A DNA stretch of 64,000 nucleotides, taken from positions 51,571-115,570 of the forward strand of contig JAAOMT010000420.1 of assembly GCA_016748015.1 (NCBI GenBank), written 5' to 3'. Within the stretch, counting starts at the first letter, position 1. Each line of letters starts with the position of its first letter. The DNA is from Geosiphon pyriformis (Eukaryota; Glomeromycota; Glomeromycetes; Archaeosporales; Geosiphonaceae). The notes below the pieces were generated by a model. The model saw only the letters and a program-made list of their open reading frames with translations, was not told the DNA's origin and did no database searches. The position numbers were made by a program, and so were the translations under genes. Positions 1 through 12,055 of this stretch are shown here, one piece after another.

Positions 1-766
1 TAAACGAAATATTTAAATATTTAAATACCCAAAAATTTTCATAAGAAAAAGAATTACTAAGGGATGATTTGGAGGGGATATTTTGTTACCAGATGCTGGG
101 GTATTACGTAGGCCGTGCTACGCAAGGCTGGCGCGGGTGTAGGTTCTTTTTCGTTTGAAAGAAAATGTAAAATGTGTTGATTTTTATGAAATATATTGTT
201 TAGCCTGTAAATTAATCACATGTAAAAAATTCATGATTACGTATAGTTTAATATTTTGAAATATTGAAAAAGTTGTTTTATACGGAATATTAGGGTATGC
301 ATAATAAATTAGGTTATTTTTTATTTATTTATTTATTTATTTAATAATAATAATAATCTATTTATATATTTATTAGAAAAATTAATTAATAATATGAAAT
401 AGAAACTCCAACCAAAACCACAGAGAACAAAATCCCCAAAATAATTTGTATTGAATATTAGGCTGTTAAATTTCTTTTCTTGGAAAAATTTATTGTCCGT
501 ATCAGTAATCAAACTTGAAATTATAAGCTTGCTATATTTACCATGATAAAAAAGTAAGATCTTCCAATATACACTTATTATTCTCACTATTATAGAAGAG
601 TTAAAATAGAAAAAACAAGTTCAAAAGAGAATGATCTTTATCGAAAAAGAATTTTATAGAATGAGAAATTTCCTAAAGGTTATATTGCTTTATATGATTT
701 CCATTCTCCCCACCCACCACAAACCCAAAAGGAGACTCAGAAAATTCCCAAACCCAAATTCTTTCT
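1..766. other. AT-rich intergenic sequence
   Basis: No gene is supported here. The stretch holds T/A-rich simple sequence, including a TTTA repeat around 320-345, and a small GC-richer patch at about 105-140. The only open frame (333-587, minus) is low-complexity and looks spurious. Confidence 0.5.
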
Positions 767-2405
767 CTAGGCGGATACAGTAGTGTACTGAACACCACGG
801 CCTCTACGCCATATTGATCTGTTAACACATGGAATGAGAAAATTTAACCAATGCACGTAATAACAGGAATTACTTGAAAAAAATCGTCATAACCTACCCT
901 GCACCAAATCCTGCACCGAGTAAAACACCAGATATGACAGCTGCGGTCCATACTGTAACAGTAATATCACCATTATACCTACAGTATATCAAAGTTTTGA
1001 ATGAGAAGGCACAATAATTCTGTCAGCGTATCAACAATAGAAAAAGTTACCATCGGCTATCACCATTGTTTCCCTCATTTCTATTTCGTGAATTTGGCTG
1101 ATGCCCTTCACTATTTGGCTGAGCGGAAGCCTTTTTCCTTCTGGTCTCAGATAATGGGGATGGTTCCGTTCCGTCATCGTTCTTGCTTTCCTTTGACGAG
1201 GCTACACCCTTTCCATTGCGACTTGATCCAGTTTCGGTGTCTTGGGTGGATTTTTTTGAAGGTTTTCGTTTTTTTGATTTAGAAGATGAGAGCTGGCCTT
1301 CTTTATCACTGTTACGCGATTTGTCTCCTTTAATTTTCTCGGATTTAGAGTCGTCCCTTTTTGAGGACTTCCCTTGTGCTGAATTTAGGGTGGAAATTGA
1401 AGATTTAGGAATAGGTGATTGCTCAAGTTTCACCTTGCGTTCAACAATATATTGAGGCTTATCATGAGATTGTGGGGTCATTGATTGGAGTTCAAGAGGT
1501 GTGTTAATAGGGGGGTGGGTACCATTATTTGATGACATATTGTGTGTTGTTGGTAGTGGAGTCGTTAAAGTTTCGGCTGAAGATCGAGTAAATTGTGCGT
1601 CGGAAAGATGTTTATCATGCTGTCTTTGTTTGGTTTTTGATTCATCTTTCTGTTGATCCAAATTCATTGCAACTTTTTCTCTTGCTAGAGCTTCATGAAC
1701 CAAATGATATCGCACTTCACGATTTTTGCGAAATTTTGGCCTAACATTATCGGCTAGGAGAGCGGTTAGGCTTTTTTTTGTTAATCCTCAGAAAAGTTAG
1801 TTCGTATGCTAATGGAAAGCTTAAGGTTATTCTTAATTGTACTTTTAGATGGGAGCCTACCTTGCCCTTAATGCTTCTTCTGCTTCAGGATTCCTTGGTA
1901 TGTTTTTATTTCTTGATGCTTCTTCAAGACCTTCGAAAGAGGAATCGAGATTGGCATCTTCATCATTGTCCCCATGATATGCTTCGAAATCTGAATCCGA
2001 TGCGACTGCAATTGGGGAAACGGTAATCCATGAGCCAGCTGAAAGGAATTATGAGCGATTGTGAGAAATATCAAGAATAGTTTTCACGTTGAGATATTGA
2101 AAATCTGTTTCATGATCTTCTCCAAGCCTTTTGAAAAGATGCTTACGATTTCCGGTTCTTGCGTCAATTTTAATGATTATGATTTTTAACATTTCGGGCT
2201 ATGATATTCGCCAGGTATGGTATATCCCATGCTACTATATAAACTTACTTTCTTGGATACCTGTAGGTGTCGAGGTGCCAGTCAAAATTATAGGGTTTTC
2301 TAACTCTACAGAGTTTGACTGGTAGTCAACGGAAGCTTTATTATCTATTTGAATTACTGGCGCGTAGGAAACGCTGGGTGGATACGCGTATCGTGTGGAC
2401 ATCAT
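767..2405 (-). CDS. Unrecognised multi-exon protein with C-terminal membrane segment
   Basis: I do not recognise the family. Read on the minus strand, the 3' half is clear: an acidic exon ending near 1864 (contains DSDFEAYHGDNDEDANLD), an exon from about 1766 to 1046 rich in Ser/Lys/Glu and probably disordered, an exon with a hydrophobic segment (WTAAVISGVLLGAGFGAG, about 960-895), and a last exon ending in VQYTTVSA at the TAG at 767-769. The junctions 1046/985 (GTAACT..CTGTAG) and about 895/820 (GTAGGT..TTAACAG) keep frame. The probable first exon starts MMSTRYAYPPSV at 2405 and ends at a GTAAGT donor at 2248. The one or two exons between about 2240 and 2020 could not be joined in frame, so the 5' half is provisional or contains a sequence error. 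A single-pass membrane protein is inferred from the hydrophobic run; no function is proposed. Confidence 0.5.
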
Positions 2406-3420
2406 GAAAGGCGAACTGAAGTCCGATTTTATTAAAAATCAAAAGTTTGAGAGTCAACAAAAGGAAAATTCGAGTGCTTAAATTGAATTGGCATTATTAG
2501 GCAAGAATAATTGGATAGGCTCAAAGAAGGAGGTAGCTGATAATTTGTCTTTTTTTTTAAAAAAAACTATTTCCTGCGTTACCAAACGTTTTTGTGTATT
2601 TGTAGCAACTTTTTATTAGAAATAAAGACTCACACCGCCGACCTCAAAGCTGGAGTATACTTTCAAGCAACAAGACACTTTGGGAGTTTTACCAGGAATT
2701 TTTTCAAGAACGGATAAAGAAGAGACACGACAACAAAAATAAGAACTCAAAAGCATGAACGAACCTATACTGAAAAGTAGAGAGAATGGTAGGGCTCACA
2801 GAGAACTTAAGGGTTTTGATGACTAAATCATCCTTCTATCCCATTACTTTATCATCATATGCCGCTTAAATGATCTCATCTTTTTTTGGAAGGTGCTACA
2901 AAAGATTTCAAGGTTCAATTTCATGGTATCTTCGTTTAACATAATAATCAATAAAAAGTCCACTTCCACTCTCAGTTATGGTAAACAAGAATGGTAGAGA
3001 TTTATTTCTGTGTAGTATACCGAAAAATGAGATGGCAAAACCGTTTCTAAAGACTGTCTTACAAAGCTTTTACATTTTGACATATGACCCCACGCAGCTA
3101 ACATCGGGGATCATTTGAAATTTTATGCTGGAGGCCATCTTCCGTCCAATTGTCATATTTAATCAAGCTGAATGGATTCATTTTTCACTAAGAAAAAGGA
3201 TTCCTTAGCTCAGGTCGGTTGAAATGTGGTGAAAAGAGAATTCGCTTAAAATATGACAACTTTAAACAGGTTGAGTAGATGGTAGCAGTAAACGCTTTCG
3301 ATAATGAAAAGGTCCCTCTTCAAATGGGGACGCGAATTAATGTGCATCGGCAAGAAGTTTTATTAATATTTGAAAATCTTAAAATATTTGAGGGAATTAC
3401 GTTGATGGTTATATATGTCA
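2406..3420. other. Intergenic region, no gene seen
   Basis: About 1 kb without a convincing open frame on either strand. It probably contains the promoter of the minus-strand gene starting at 2405. Nothing else recognisable was seen before the inverted repeat begins at 3421. Confidence 0.5.
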
Positions 3421-3598
3421 TGAGTTGGAACGGGATTTGAAATCAACTCAAGTTGATTTGGGATTTTATTCCAACTTGAGTTAGTTTAGAATCCTCAATT
3501 CAATACAACCAATCATATTCTTTATGATATTCACCAATAAAAAAATTCCTTTTATCAATCAATAATTGATATTTGACACACTTTTAGTTAATGTTATA
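3421..3598 (+). repeat. Left terminal inverted repeat
   Basis: Reads TGAGTTGGAACGGGATTT at its outer end and GATATTTGACACACTTTTAG toward its inner end. Its reverse complement lies at 16263-16450, differing mainly by a 12-13 nt insertion near the outer end of the right copy and scattered transitions. It contains its own small palindrome-like AACTCAAGTT motifs. Confidence 0.85.
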
Positions 3599-5119
3599 CT
3601 GTATTTTATTAATTATGAAAAGCTTATTTAAGAAACATTTTTTGAGCTTCTTAAAAAATATTTATTAGCCAAAAATAAAAAAAGATAAGCTAAAACTTTA
3701 CTTTTTTAAGATTATATAAACTAATATATTAGAAAACAATAAAAATACAAAGAATTATAATGCTAAATTAAACTATTAAATATAAACCACTTTTTATGTT
3801 AACTTAGTTAGAAACTAATATATACTTTATTATAAAAAAACAAAAAAACCAGTATATTTAAAAAAAAAGCTATATAAAAAGCTTTGTAAATTTCATTTAA
3901 AAATTAGACATGATAAAATAAACAAAACATATAAAGCAATAAGTAAATAATATTAATTTAAAGTTATTTATTTAAATAAAAAATATTAATTTTTAATTTA
4001 TAAATCAAAAATAAATATGTTTGAGTTTTTAAAGATTTAATAAAGTAGTTTTATATATATTGTTTTAAGTATATTACAAAATAATTATTGGCTTAATTAA
4101 TAATTATAAAACCAATTTTAATAAAAAGTTTTATATATTATTTACAAGTGAACTTAGTTAATATGTACAATTTTTATAAATCTATTTGTTATGTTTGAGA
4201 TTATTTTACAAAGTTTTTTTGAATTATTGCTTTTTTTTTAAAAAAAACAAAAAAAGTAGCAAGTTTTTTTTTCAAACTTTTTACTATATTCAAGTTTTTA
4301 ATTATTTTGTAAACTGATAATAAAAAAGAGTTTACAACAAATATAATTAGAAAATTAACAAAATTTTGGCCAATTATTCATATTATAAATAGATATTTAA
4401 AACATTTTCAATCTTAAAAATTAATTAAACAAGCTAATAATATATTTTAGCAAAAGCTTTCAAAATAAATAAAAGATAAAAAAACTAATAATTAATTATA
4501 TAAATTTTATTAAATAATATATAAAAGCATATTTTTTATATTATTTAATTTATTTAAATAATTACTAATTTATTTTTAAATTTTTTTTTAAACAATTAAT
4601 TACTTAAGAAAAATTTTTTTTAAAAACTTGAATATAAAATTATCTTATAAAAAAACACAATCACAAATTCAACAGAAAATAAAAAATAACAATAAACAAT
4701 AAGTAAATTAATACTAATAATAAGATAATTAGCAATAGTAATAACAGCAACAAGATAACCAAAAGCAAAATAACCAGTAATAACAAGATAATTAGCAATA
4801 ATAATAACAAAATGATCAGTAAAAATATTAGCAAATTGTCCAGAAGCTGTAACAAAATAATCAACAACAACAATAGCCAAATAATCAGCAAAAATATTAG
4901 CAAGTTAATTAGAAACTATAACAAAATAATTAACAATAATAGTGGCAAGATAATTAACAAAGACATTAACAAGTTAATTAAGAATTATAATAAGATAATT
5001 AACAAAAACAAAAACAAAATAACTAGCAAAGACAATGACAAGATAATTAGCAAAAATAATAGCAAGTTGATTAATAAAAACAGCAGTATTAATATTAAGA
5101 TGTTTAATAAAATAACCAG
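3599..5119. other. AT-rich interior of TIR element with low-complexity repeats
   Basis: Almost pure A/T with no credible coding sequence. From about 4690 to 5110 it becomes a degenerate repeat built on AATAATAGCAA / AAAATAATTAGC units, which gives rise to low-complexity Asn/Lys/Ile frames such as 4812-5165. I regard these as artefacts of the repeat rather than genes. The gypsy element is inserted in the end of this repeat at 5120. Confidence 0.6.
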
Positions 5120-5451
5120 TGTTACCCAAGTAGAAAAACTGATCCAAAGTTATGAAGAAACATGACCAAAACGTGACATAATACAGAATAATGCACAATA
5201 ATATTGGATAACACGTTATAATGTTGGATAATGTGTTATAACGCAGGATAACACAGAATAGCATGCAATAATGTAGGATAACGTGTTATAATGCAGGATA
5301 ACACAGAATAACATGTAATAACGTCAGATAACATATTATAACATAGGATAACTAGCAATAATATAGAAAAACGAAGCAATAACAGAAACAACAAAGCAAT
5401 AGCTAGTGATAGTGAGACAATTGAAAGCAATTCTGTAAAACCAAAAGAATG

Positions 5452-5459
5452 TATAAAAG
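5452..5459 (+). promoter_or_regulatory. TATA box in 5' LTR
   Basis: TATAAAAG, conserved at the same place in the right LTR (14606-14613). It lies just 3' of the tandem ATAAC array, as expected for an LTR promoter with the start site downstream. Function is inferred from position and motif. Confidence 0.5.
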
Positions 5460-5773
5460 CAAGTAGTTATAGAAGTGAAAAAAGGCAGAGAAGAAAAAAT
5501 TAGATAAGAACTTTTAGACCAAAAATTAAAATATCCATACTCCTTTATCTTTTATTATCTTCCTTATTTTATCTCCTGAAATAAACCAATTATTAAAAGA
5601 AATCAGAATCATGAATTCATGTTCTCAAATTTTGTAGAATTTACATAAATTAACTCTTGTCTCATATCTCTATTTTAGAACAGATGCTCTTAGCATAACT
5701 GCCTCAAACTTATTAACAATTTGGACCAATTACTCTTGATCATGGCGATTGATGATACTAATTTATCTTTTCT

Positions 5774-5776
<3 letters not shown>

Positions 5777-5829
<53 letters not shown>
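5777..5829 (+). repeat. Uninterrupted T53 homopolymer
   Basis: A run of 53 T in the left LTR. The equivalent place in the right LTR (about 14932-14971) is T-rich but broken by C residues, so this tract has expanded or been homogenised since insertion, or reflects assembly error. Confidence 0.85.
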
Positions 5830-6293
5830 CTGTCTTATTTTTTTTGTGGAGCAGCAACATAGTAAAATCGACTGTCTGGGAATAGACTTCATGATAGCCT
5901 GGTAAAAAAGAGAAGCTCCCCCTAAGTTTTGGATATTAATATTATCTTGTTAGCTTACTAGAAGGGCGAAAAGACAACGTCAGACCCTAACGACTGCGCT
6001 TGTTAGCTTGGAGAAGAAAGCTCACATTTATGAAAAACATTGTAATCGACAAAAAACAAACTCTGTGCCTTATAACCAAAGAACTCAATAGGTAAAATTC
6101 ACATCCAGGAATAGACCTTCAAAGACTGATAATCAAGACTAAGCCAACAGAATTACACAAAAGACACATCATCAATAATTGAGAGCACCAAATGTTACCA
6201 TTTCCCATACTCACCAAGTTTACCTGTAATATTTGATGCTTCCTGTAAGGTTATAAATCCACAGAGACAGAGCATCTCCAAAAATACATAAAA

Positions 6294-7875
6294 GTGGCAA
6301 CTATTGGAACAATAGAAAAGAACTATTCCTCGTACAGAAAAGCACTATTTCAATATTTTCGAAAAGATCTAGGAATACCAGCAGGAATCATTTATGCAGA
6401 AAGTGATTTTTGTAACTATATTAACACAAAAATTGACTGCTTGTTAGGCTACGCAACTAATACAGGAAGACTTGGAGAACAAATCCATCAAAGCCTACTA
6501 GGGTACTCAACAGCCACAACTACCCAAGCAATCACTAAAACTCTGCACATAATTGATACAAACATTAAATATTACGTGGCACAACAATTCTTTTAAGTAC
6601 AACAACCAGTGGAATCCGACTCTGAAGAATACAAAAACAAATTCAACAACCCTGTAACTGCCCAAGCCAAGTCCATGGTCAACAAGAAACCAAAAGTCCT
6701 CTCCCCAACAACTCCATCATACCATCAAACACCCCAAAGTAGAATTGTATTCAACCCACCTCTGGAAACCCAGTCAGAAACACCACGAACTCCTGGAAAT
6801 CCACACCCTTGGAATCAACACAGTTGGACCAAATCACTAGGAGAATACGGATTGCTGTTTGGAAATCTTACCCCAGCAGCCAGTCAAACAGAAGGAAACC
6901 TGTCAACTTGGGAACAGCCACCAGCACAAAACCTAGTAGAATCAGCATCTCCCCTGACAGAAGAAACAGCTATCTTACAACCTATTGGTTCAAGCAACAA
7001 AGGAAAGCAACCAGCATTAGCACCTGGAGAACACTCGAATATGCAAACACCAATTTCTTTAAACATAACTAGTAATACCTCACTCATTAACTGGATCATG
7101 GCTTACCAGGATATTGCTAAATTAGAAAAATTCTCTGGTGAAGAAGATAACGCATATTCTTGGATTGCAGATGCCGAGAAAGCAATTACCACTAATGGTT
7201 GGAATGACAATCACACAGTTCAGGCACTGCCGTTCTTTCTGACCAGAACTGCCAATTTGTGATATCAGAGCCTGGCAGAGAAGTCTACCTTCTTTACCGA
7301 GTTTAAACTCACATTTTTGCAATACTTCTGTGACCCCAATATGTTAATCTGATTGCAGAATCAATTCAGCATAATTAAACAAAAAGATCATGAAGCAGTA
7401 ACTACTTATCTTGAATGATTCAATCAAATTCTGTGTCAAATATTAGCTATCAAAAGGGACTACTACACCGCGGCACAAGTTCTTAATCAATTTATTAAAG
7501 AATTGTGGAGTAGTATTCTAAGATCTGTAAGACCTCGCCATCCAACCAGTTTACAAGACGCCGTTACTCTCACTCGCGATTTTGAGTTTGCAGAACAAGA
7601 AGCAAACTATACCCAAGCCGTTAATTTAGCCATTAACGGAACCTCTGACATTGATGCAAAGATAACCCAATTAAGTGAGAAACTAACTCAGAAAATTGAG
7701 GGATTCTTAGCTGGAACTACAGAAACTTACCAAACACTCCAACGGAGAGAAAATAACAACAACAGCAGATATCCACAGCAACAGAACCATCAGCAACAGC
7801 AACAATCTTAGAGATCCGATCCCCACAATTGCTACTACTGCCAGAAACCTAAACACATCGCCCATGACTGCAAAA
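6294..7875 (+). pseudogene. gag: gag (capsid and zinc knuckle), broken by stops
   Basis: One reading frame runs from about 6294 to the zinc knuckle. The central part (about 7110-7500) contains AKLEKFSGEEDNAYSWI, typical of Ty3-type capsid (Retrotrans_gag). A CCHC knuckle follows: CYYCQKPKHIAHDC at 7830-7871. Stops occur at 6594 (TAA), 7260 (TGA) and 7809 (TAG), with further ones in between. The apparent start at 6294 is GTG, preceded by ATA, so the original ATG may be lost. Gag would form the cytoplasmic particle that packages element RNA. This copy cannot make the full protein. Confidence 0.8.
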
Positions 7876-8240
7876 GGAAGATCATAGACCAAAATCAAGG
7901 AAACCCATACCAGCAATCCAGATATCAGCAAAACATGGTACCCCAATATTCCATACCTCAGAATCAACTGCCCCTATATGCACAACAAGTCCCGTATACT
8001 CAACCACTGCTCTAGTATTATTATTAACCACCACCAATGACACAAGCAATCTCTCACTATTAAACTTCTCCTTACAGCCCATCCAGACTTCAAGCTATAG
8101 ACTATAATCAGGGATGGAAGAATCCCAACAACAATCAGATGCAAACTAACAGTGGACTGTCTTGACCAATTCCTCATGGTCCTGCCCAATCTCGACCAAC
8201 ACCAACTGGATACCCGAATTAAGCTTCTTATCTCAGTTTT

Positions 8241-8912
8241 ATGGAAGACCAAGGTTTTGATAAAACTACACCTATGAAAGGGGGGGATATAGAACAAATC
8301 TCCCAACCTTCCAAGCAAACAAAAAGCAATATCCCACCAGCCACTATTACTGAAGACACCACCCTAGCCGCCATATTTCCTTTTGACATCGATAATTTGA
8401 ACACACATAGCCTTTTTAGTGGAACAGCCATCAATCAGGATAAACCAATAACGGCCCTATACACTGATGCCAGAGTTGGAGAAATAGACATTAAATTAAT
8501 TCTGGATAGCGGATCAGCTGGTAGTATAATCACGAAGCAGCTCATGGACCAACTAAGTTGCCGAGTAGACCATGTTGCTACCGCCCAGATCATTACAGTA
8601 GATGGAAACACAAAAACTCTGATAGAAGAAATTGACAACTTCTCCTTCGAGATTAATGGAATCCAAATCCCTACCAAAGTACTCATTATAGAAGCTACTC
8701 AATATCAAGCTTTAATAGGAAATGACTGGTTGTCAAAAGCCAACACTACTCTTGACTGGAACACCCAAGAACATCAACTCATGTTCAACAAACAGCATGC
8801 CCAAGTCCCAGCTACATGCAGACACTTTAAAAACCAATGTACTGAGGAACTCCTTATTGAATTCGAAGACACATCAATGCTACCAACCATCAAGACTTAT
8901 CAGGTTTCATAG
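8241..8912 (+). pseudogene. Aspartic protease region of pol
   Basis: Continues the gag frame. The retropepsin active site is visible as LILDSGSAGS at about 8495-8525 (D-S-G), followed by a flap-like GNDWL segment near 8720, matching the usual ~100-residue retropepsin. The 223-codon open stretch ends at a TAG at 8910. Protease would process the gag-pol precursor. Confidence 0.75.
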
Positions 8913-9848
8913 GTAAATGATTATCAAACTGAACTACCCCCACCACCAACCTGGGAAGAAAAAAGAAAAGGCAGAGCTGAAGAAAAACCCCAATCATTAT
9001 CACTAGGATACGTAATCTCGGACCAAAGAAACTTATTTTACCAACCCCCAAGACTAATATGTGTCAATTGTGGAAAAAAACTATCCACTATGGGTGCATG
9101 TATCGGGGACAACGAAAAATGGCCCACCACCACCAAATACTATTACAGGCCTTGTTTACTGGAAAAATTTGAACGACCAAAATGACAAGGCAAGTGGGAC
9201 CACACACTGTGCCTCGCATGTGGCAAAATTCTGCTAGATGAAGGACTCTGGAATGATGTGCCTGGCAGAGGAGGAACATGCGATGAGGCTTGTCAATACA
9301 CCATATTAATCAACGATTGGGTATGAAAGAGAACCCCCATCAAGAACGCTTGAAAATGAGTACTCAACAGACTAGACAGTTATCCACATGATGACCACGA
9401 AATCTGGAGAATAGCAAGCACCAAGGCCAAAGGCACCATGCCCAAAGAAATATGAGAAATTAAGAACAATCCTTGGACGTCTGAATATACTGGACCCGAC
9501 TACCCCAAGGATAATTTCTTTACAGATGACCCAGACACATTTCAGAACCAATATCAGAAATTGGCCCCAACTCACGAGGAACAGGAGCAAAGGTTGGCCG
9601 ATTTGAATATCAAATTATGCAATCACTGTTTGATCCCTTGTCACTTCCAGTACTGCAATGAATGTGATCTCATGTTCAATCCACCTCCAAGAATACTGTT
9701 TCCAATTACCAAACTACCTGAACTCGAAGAAGAGGTATTGATTACTAAGGATACCAAAACAGAATAGTATCTCACATATCCCAACCTATCCAAAAAACTA
9801 GAGCTAAAATGGTACAGTGACAATGAGGAAGGAATCTGCCCTGAAAGA
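8913..9848 (+). pseudogene. Cys-rich zinc-ligand module between protease and dUTPase
   Basis: Same frame as gag and protease, with stops at about 9183, 9324, 9351, 9453 and 9765, all explicable by C to T or G to A changes. Three Cys-x2-Cys pairs can be read: CVNCGKK (about 9061), CLACGK (about 9211), and a cluster CNHCLIPCHFQYCNEC (about 9618-9665), so two structural zinc sites are plausible. I do not know this module from standard Ty3/gypsy pol. It could be a nucleic-acid or protein-binding insert. Function unknown. Confidence 0.55.
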
Positions 9849-10322
9849 GTGCATGACACCGATGCCGGTTTCGACCTACAATACCCCGGACAATCATCCA
9901 TCATTATAACCCCATATTCCTTTGTAAAAATAGATCTTAAGATAGCATTAGAAATTCCTGTTAGTACAATGGTACAAGTTGCCTCTCGATCTAGTCTAGC
10001 CAAGAAAAAAATCAACATAAAAGGAGGAATCATTGATGCCAGTTACACTGGAAACATCATTGTAATGCTACAGAACAATTCGGACAGACCCTACAAAATA
10101 GAATCACAAAAAAAGATTGCCCAAGCTATCTTCCTACCCTTAGTCAAAATACCCCAATTAACCCTGGTAACAACCCAAGAAAAGTTAGGCTTCACTGCTC
10201 AAGGAATCAACGGGTTTGGATCAAGTGGAAGAGGAAATGTACCAGTTAATTTCACGGAGGAAGACAGTGACCAGGTAGAATTTATCCACACCGACACTGT
10301 CATCTCCATTCCCCCATACTGA
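9849..10322 (+). CDS. Retrotransposon dUTPase domain
   Basis: The five classical motifs of trimeric dUTPases are present in order: DAGFDL (near 9861), RSSLA (near 9985), GIIDASYTGNI (near 10028), KIAQAIFLPL (near 10113) and GINGFGSSGRG (near 10205). The motif 3 Asp and Tyr that position the uracil and water are intact. The enzyme hydrolyses dUTP to dUMP and pyrophosphate, limiting uracil in newly made cDNA. This 157-codon stretch has no stop, but stops on both sides (9765 and 10320) would prevent gag-pol translation through it. It lies in frame between the Cys-rich module and RT. Confidence 0.88.
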   Translation: MHDTDAGFDLQYPGQSSIIITPYSFVKIDLKIALEIPVSTMVQVASRSSLAKKKINIKGGIIDASYTGNIIVMLQNNSDRPYKIESQKKIAQAIFLPLVKIPQLTLVTTQEKLGFTAQGINGFGSSGRGNVPVNFTEEDSDQVEFIHTDTVISIPPY

Positions 10323-10337
10323 CAATACATCTTCAAG

Positions 10338-12055
10338 GTGAATCGAAAGATCCAAGATCAAGCCCTATTATTTGAAGCCAGTCCTGAAATCTGTTTCTTA
10401 GCCGATGTTGCTAATCTATACCTACCGGCCAAAGCCCATAAACACTTCAAAATCCCCATCCACAACCCAACAGAAGATGTCATTGAAATCCCCAAAGGGA
10501 CTCTCGTTAGTTTCATATCCGCAGATAGTCAGAATCCTGAAAAACTCCAGTCTATTCCAGATTTCGCACAATTATTCTTATTCTGTAACATTACCTCACA
10601 AGTATGGAATTTGCCAAAAAAAAGTTACTTGTTTACATCAGAAGAGATCAATAAATTGAATTTAGGAAATTTAAGTACCCTGTAACAAATGCAACTCAAA
10701 GTTCTTCTGAATCAGTATGCTAATGTCTTTGCCAGCAAAAATGAGTTCAGATGTACCAACATTGTGAAGCATCAGATTGATACAGGAGATGCTCGACCAA
10801 TTAAGCAACGAGCTTACTGCGTACTCCCATCTGGCGATAACCTAATTAAGCAAGAAATGCAATGGATGCTTGATAACGGCCTAATCAAAGAATCGTTAAG
10901 CCCTTGGTCCTCGCCAGTAGTCTTGGTCACCAAGAAAAATGGAAAAATGCAATTCTGCGTAGATTATCGAAAACTAAATAGCATCATGTGAGGAGATAGT
11001 TATCCCACTCTCCTCATTCAGAAAATTCTGGACAATCTAGGGAAAAAGAAATGGTTCTCGTCATTAGATTTAGCAAGTGGTTACTGGCAAGTTGAAATGG
11101 CCCCCAAAGACAAAAGAAAAACAGCATTTACCACTCGAGACGGAAACTTCGAGTTTAACATAATGCCTTTTGGACTTTGTAATGCTCCTGCCATGTTTCA
11201 ACGTCTGATGGATGTAGTATACAAAAGAATTCTTTGGAAATCAGTAGTAGTCTACCTAGACGACACAAACGTGTTCTCCGAAACATTCGAAGACCATTTG
11301 CTCCATCTGCAACAAGTCTTCGAACACCTTCATAGTGCCAGATTGAAACTCAATCTCGAGAAGTGCTTCTTTGGAAAAACCGAGTTAAAATTCCTAGGAC
11401 ATGTAATCAGCAAGGACGGAGTTAAACCTGATTCAGATAAAGTACAAAAAGTTAAGGATTTTCCAGCCCCAATTAACCTCAGAGAATTACGAGAATTTCT
11501 AGGATTAGCAGGATATTATTGTCGATTTGTCAAAGATTTCTCAAACATTGCAAAACCACTCCATCAATTGTTGTCTAAATACGTACCGTACTTGTGGAAG
11601 GAAGATTAACAGAAAGTATTCGACTATCTCAAGCAGCGATTGATTATATTCCCAATCCTGATTTACCCAGATTTCACTAAATAGTTCATTGTCACTACAG
11701 ACACCTCGAAAAATGCTTTAGAAGCAGTCTTATTACAGATAGGACTGGACAATAAAGAACACCCAGTTGCCTATGCTAGTCGCAGCACTAGTCCAGCAGA
11801 AAAGAATTACAGCACAACAGATCTGGAATGTTTTGCCATTTATTGGGCTATACAGACTTGGAAACATTACTTCAGTCAACTATTTGATCTATATACTGAC
11901 CACAAAGGACTTATTTGGTTACTCAACAATCCACAACTAGAAGAAAAATATGCGAGATGGAGTACTTATCTGCAAAAATTCCCACTCAAAGTCTATTACA
12001 AGGAAGAATCCAAGAATACCAATGCTGACAGTTTGTCGAAGATGCCACAAATCTA
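10338..12055 (+). pseudogene. pol: Reverse transcriptase and RNase H
   Basis: Same frame as the upstream domains. RT shows VDYRKLNSIM (about 10960), FSSLDLASGYWQVEM (about 11057), IMPFGLCNAPAMFQ (about 11160) and the catalytic YLDDTN (about 11254), all typical of Ty3/gypsy. RNase H follows with TTDTSKNALEAVL (about 11695), ECFAIYWAIQTWKHYF (about 11828) and TDHKGLIWLL (about 11898). Stops at 10989 (TGA in place of Arg), 11607 (TAA) and 11682 (TAG) break it. The frame ends at a TAA near 12054, where integrase continues in the +1 frame, so an indel or programmed shift lies around 12030-12055. Confidence 0.85.

Larger units (their letters stand above)
5120..6231 (+). repeat. 5' LTR of gypsy element 1
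   Basis: 1112 bp, matching 14264-15373 with mostly transition differences. It contains a tandem array of ATAACGTGTTATAATG-like units (about 5176-5350), a TATA box (5452-5459), an AATAAA-containing stretch near 5580 and a 53-nt T run (5777-5829). The 3' end reads TAATA here against TAACA in the right LTR, a C to T change. Confidence 0.9.

Noticed and set aside
1183-1455. Plus-strand frame of 90 codons
   Set aside because: It is the complement of the Ser/Lys-rich exon on the minus strand, which has consistent splice sites.
2150-2260. Possible U12-type intron (GTATCC donor)
   Set aside because: The donor continues AA rather than TT and no TTCCTTAAC branch site follows; the local gene model is unresolved anyway.
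4620-5430. Several long hydrophobic or Asn/Lys-rich frames on both strands
   Set aside because: They arise from AT-rich tandem repeats and LTR arrays; composition is low-complexity with no motifs, and both strands are open at once.
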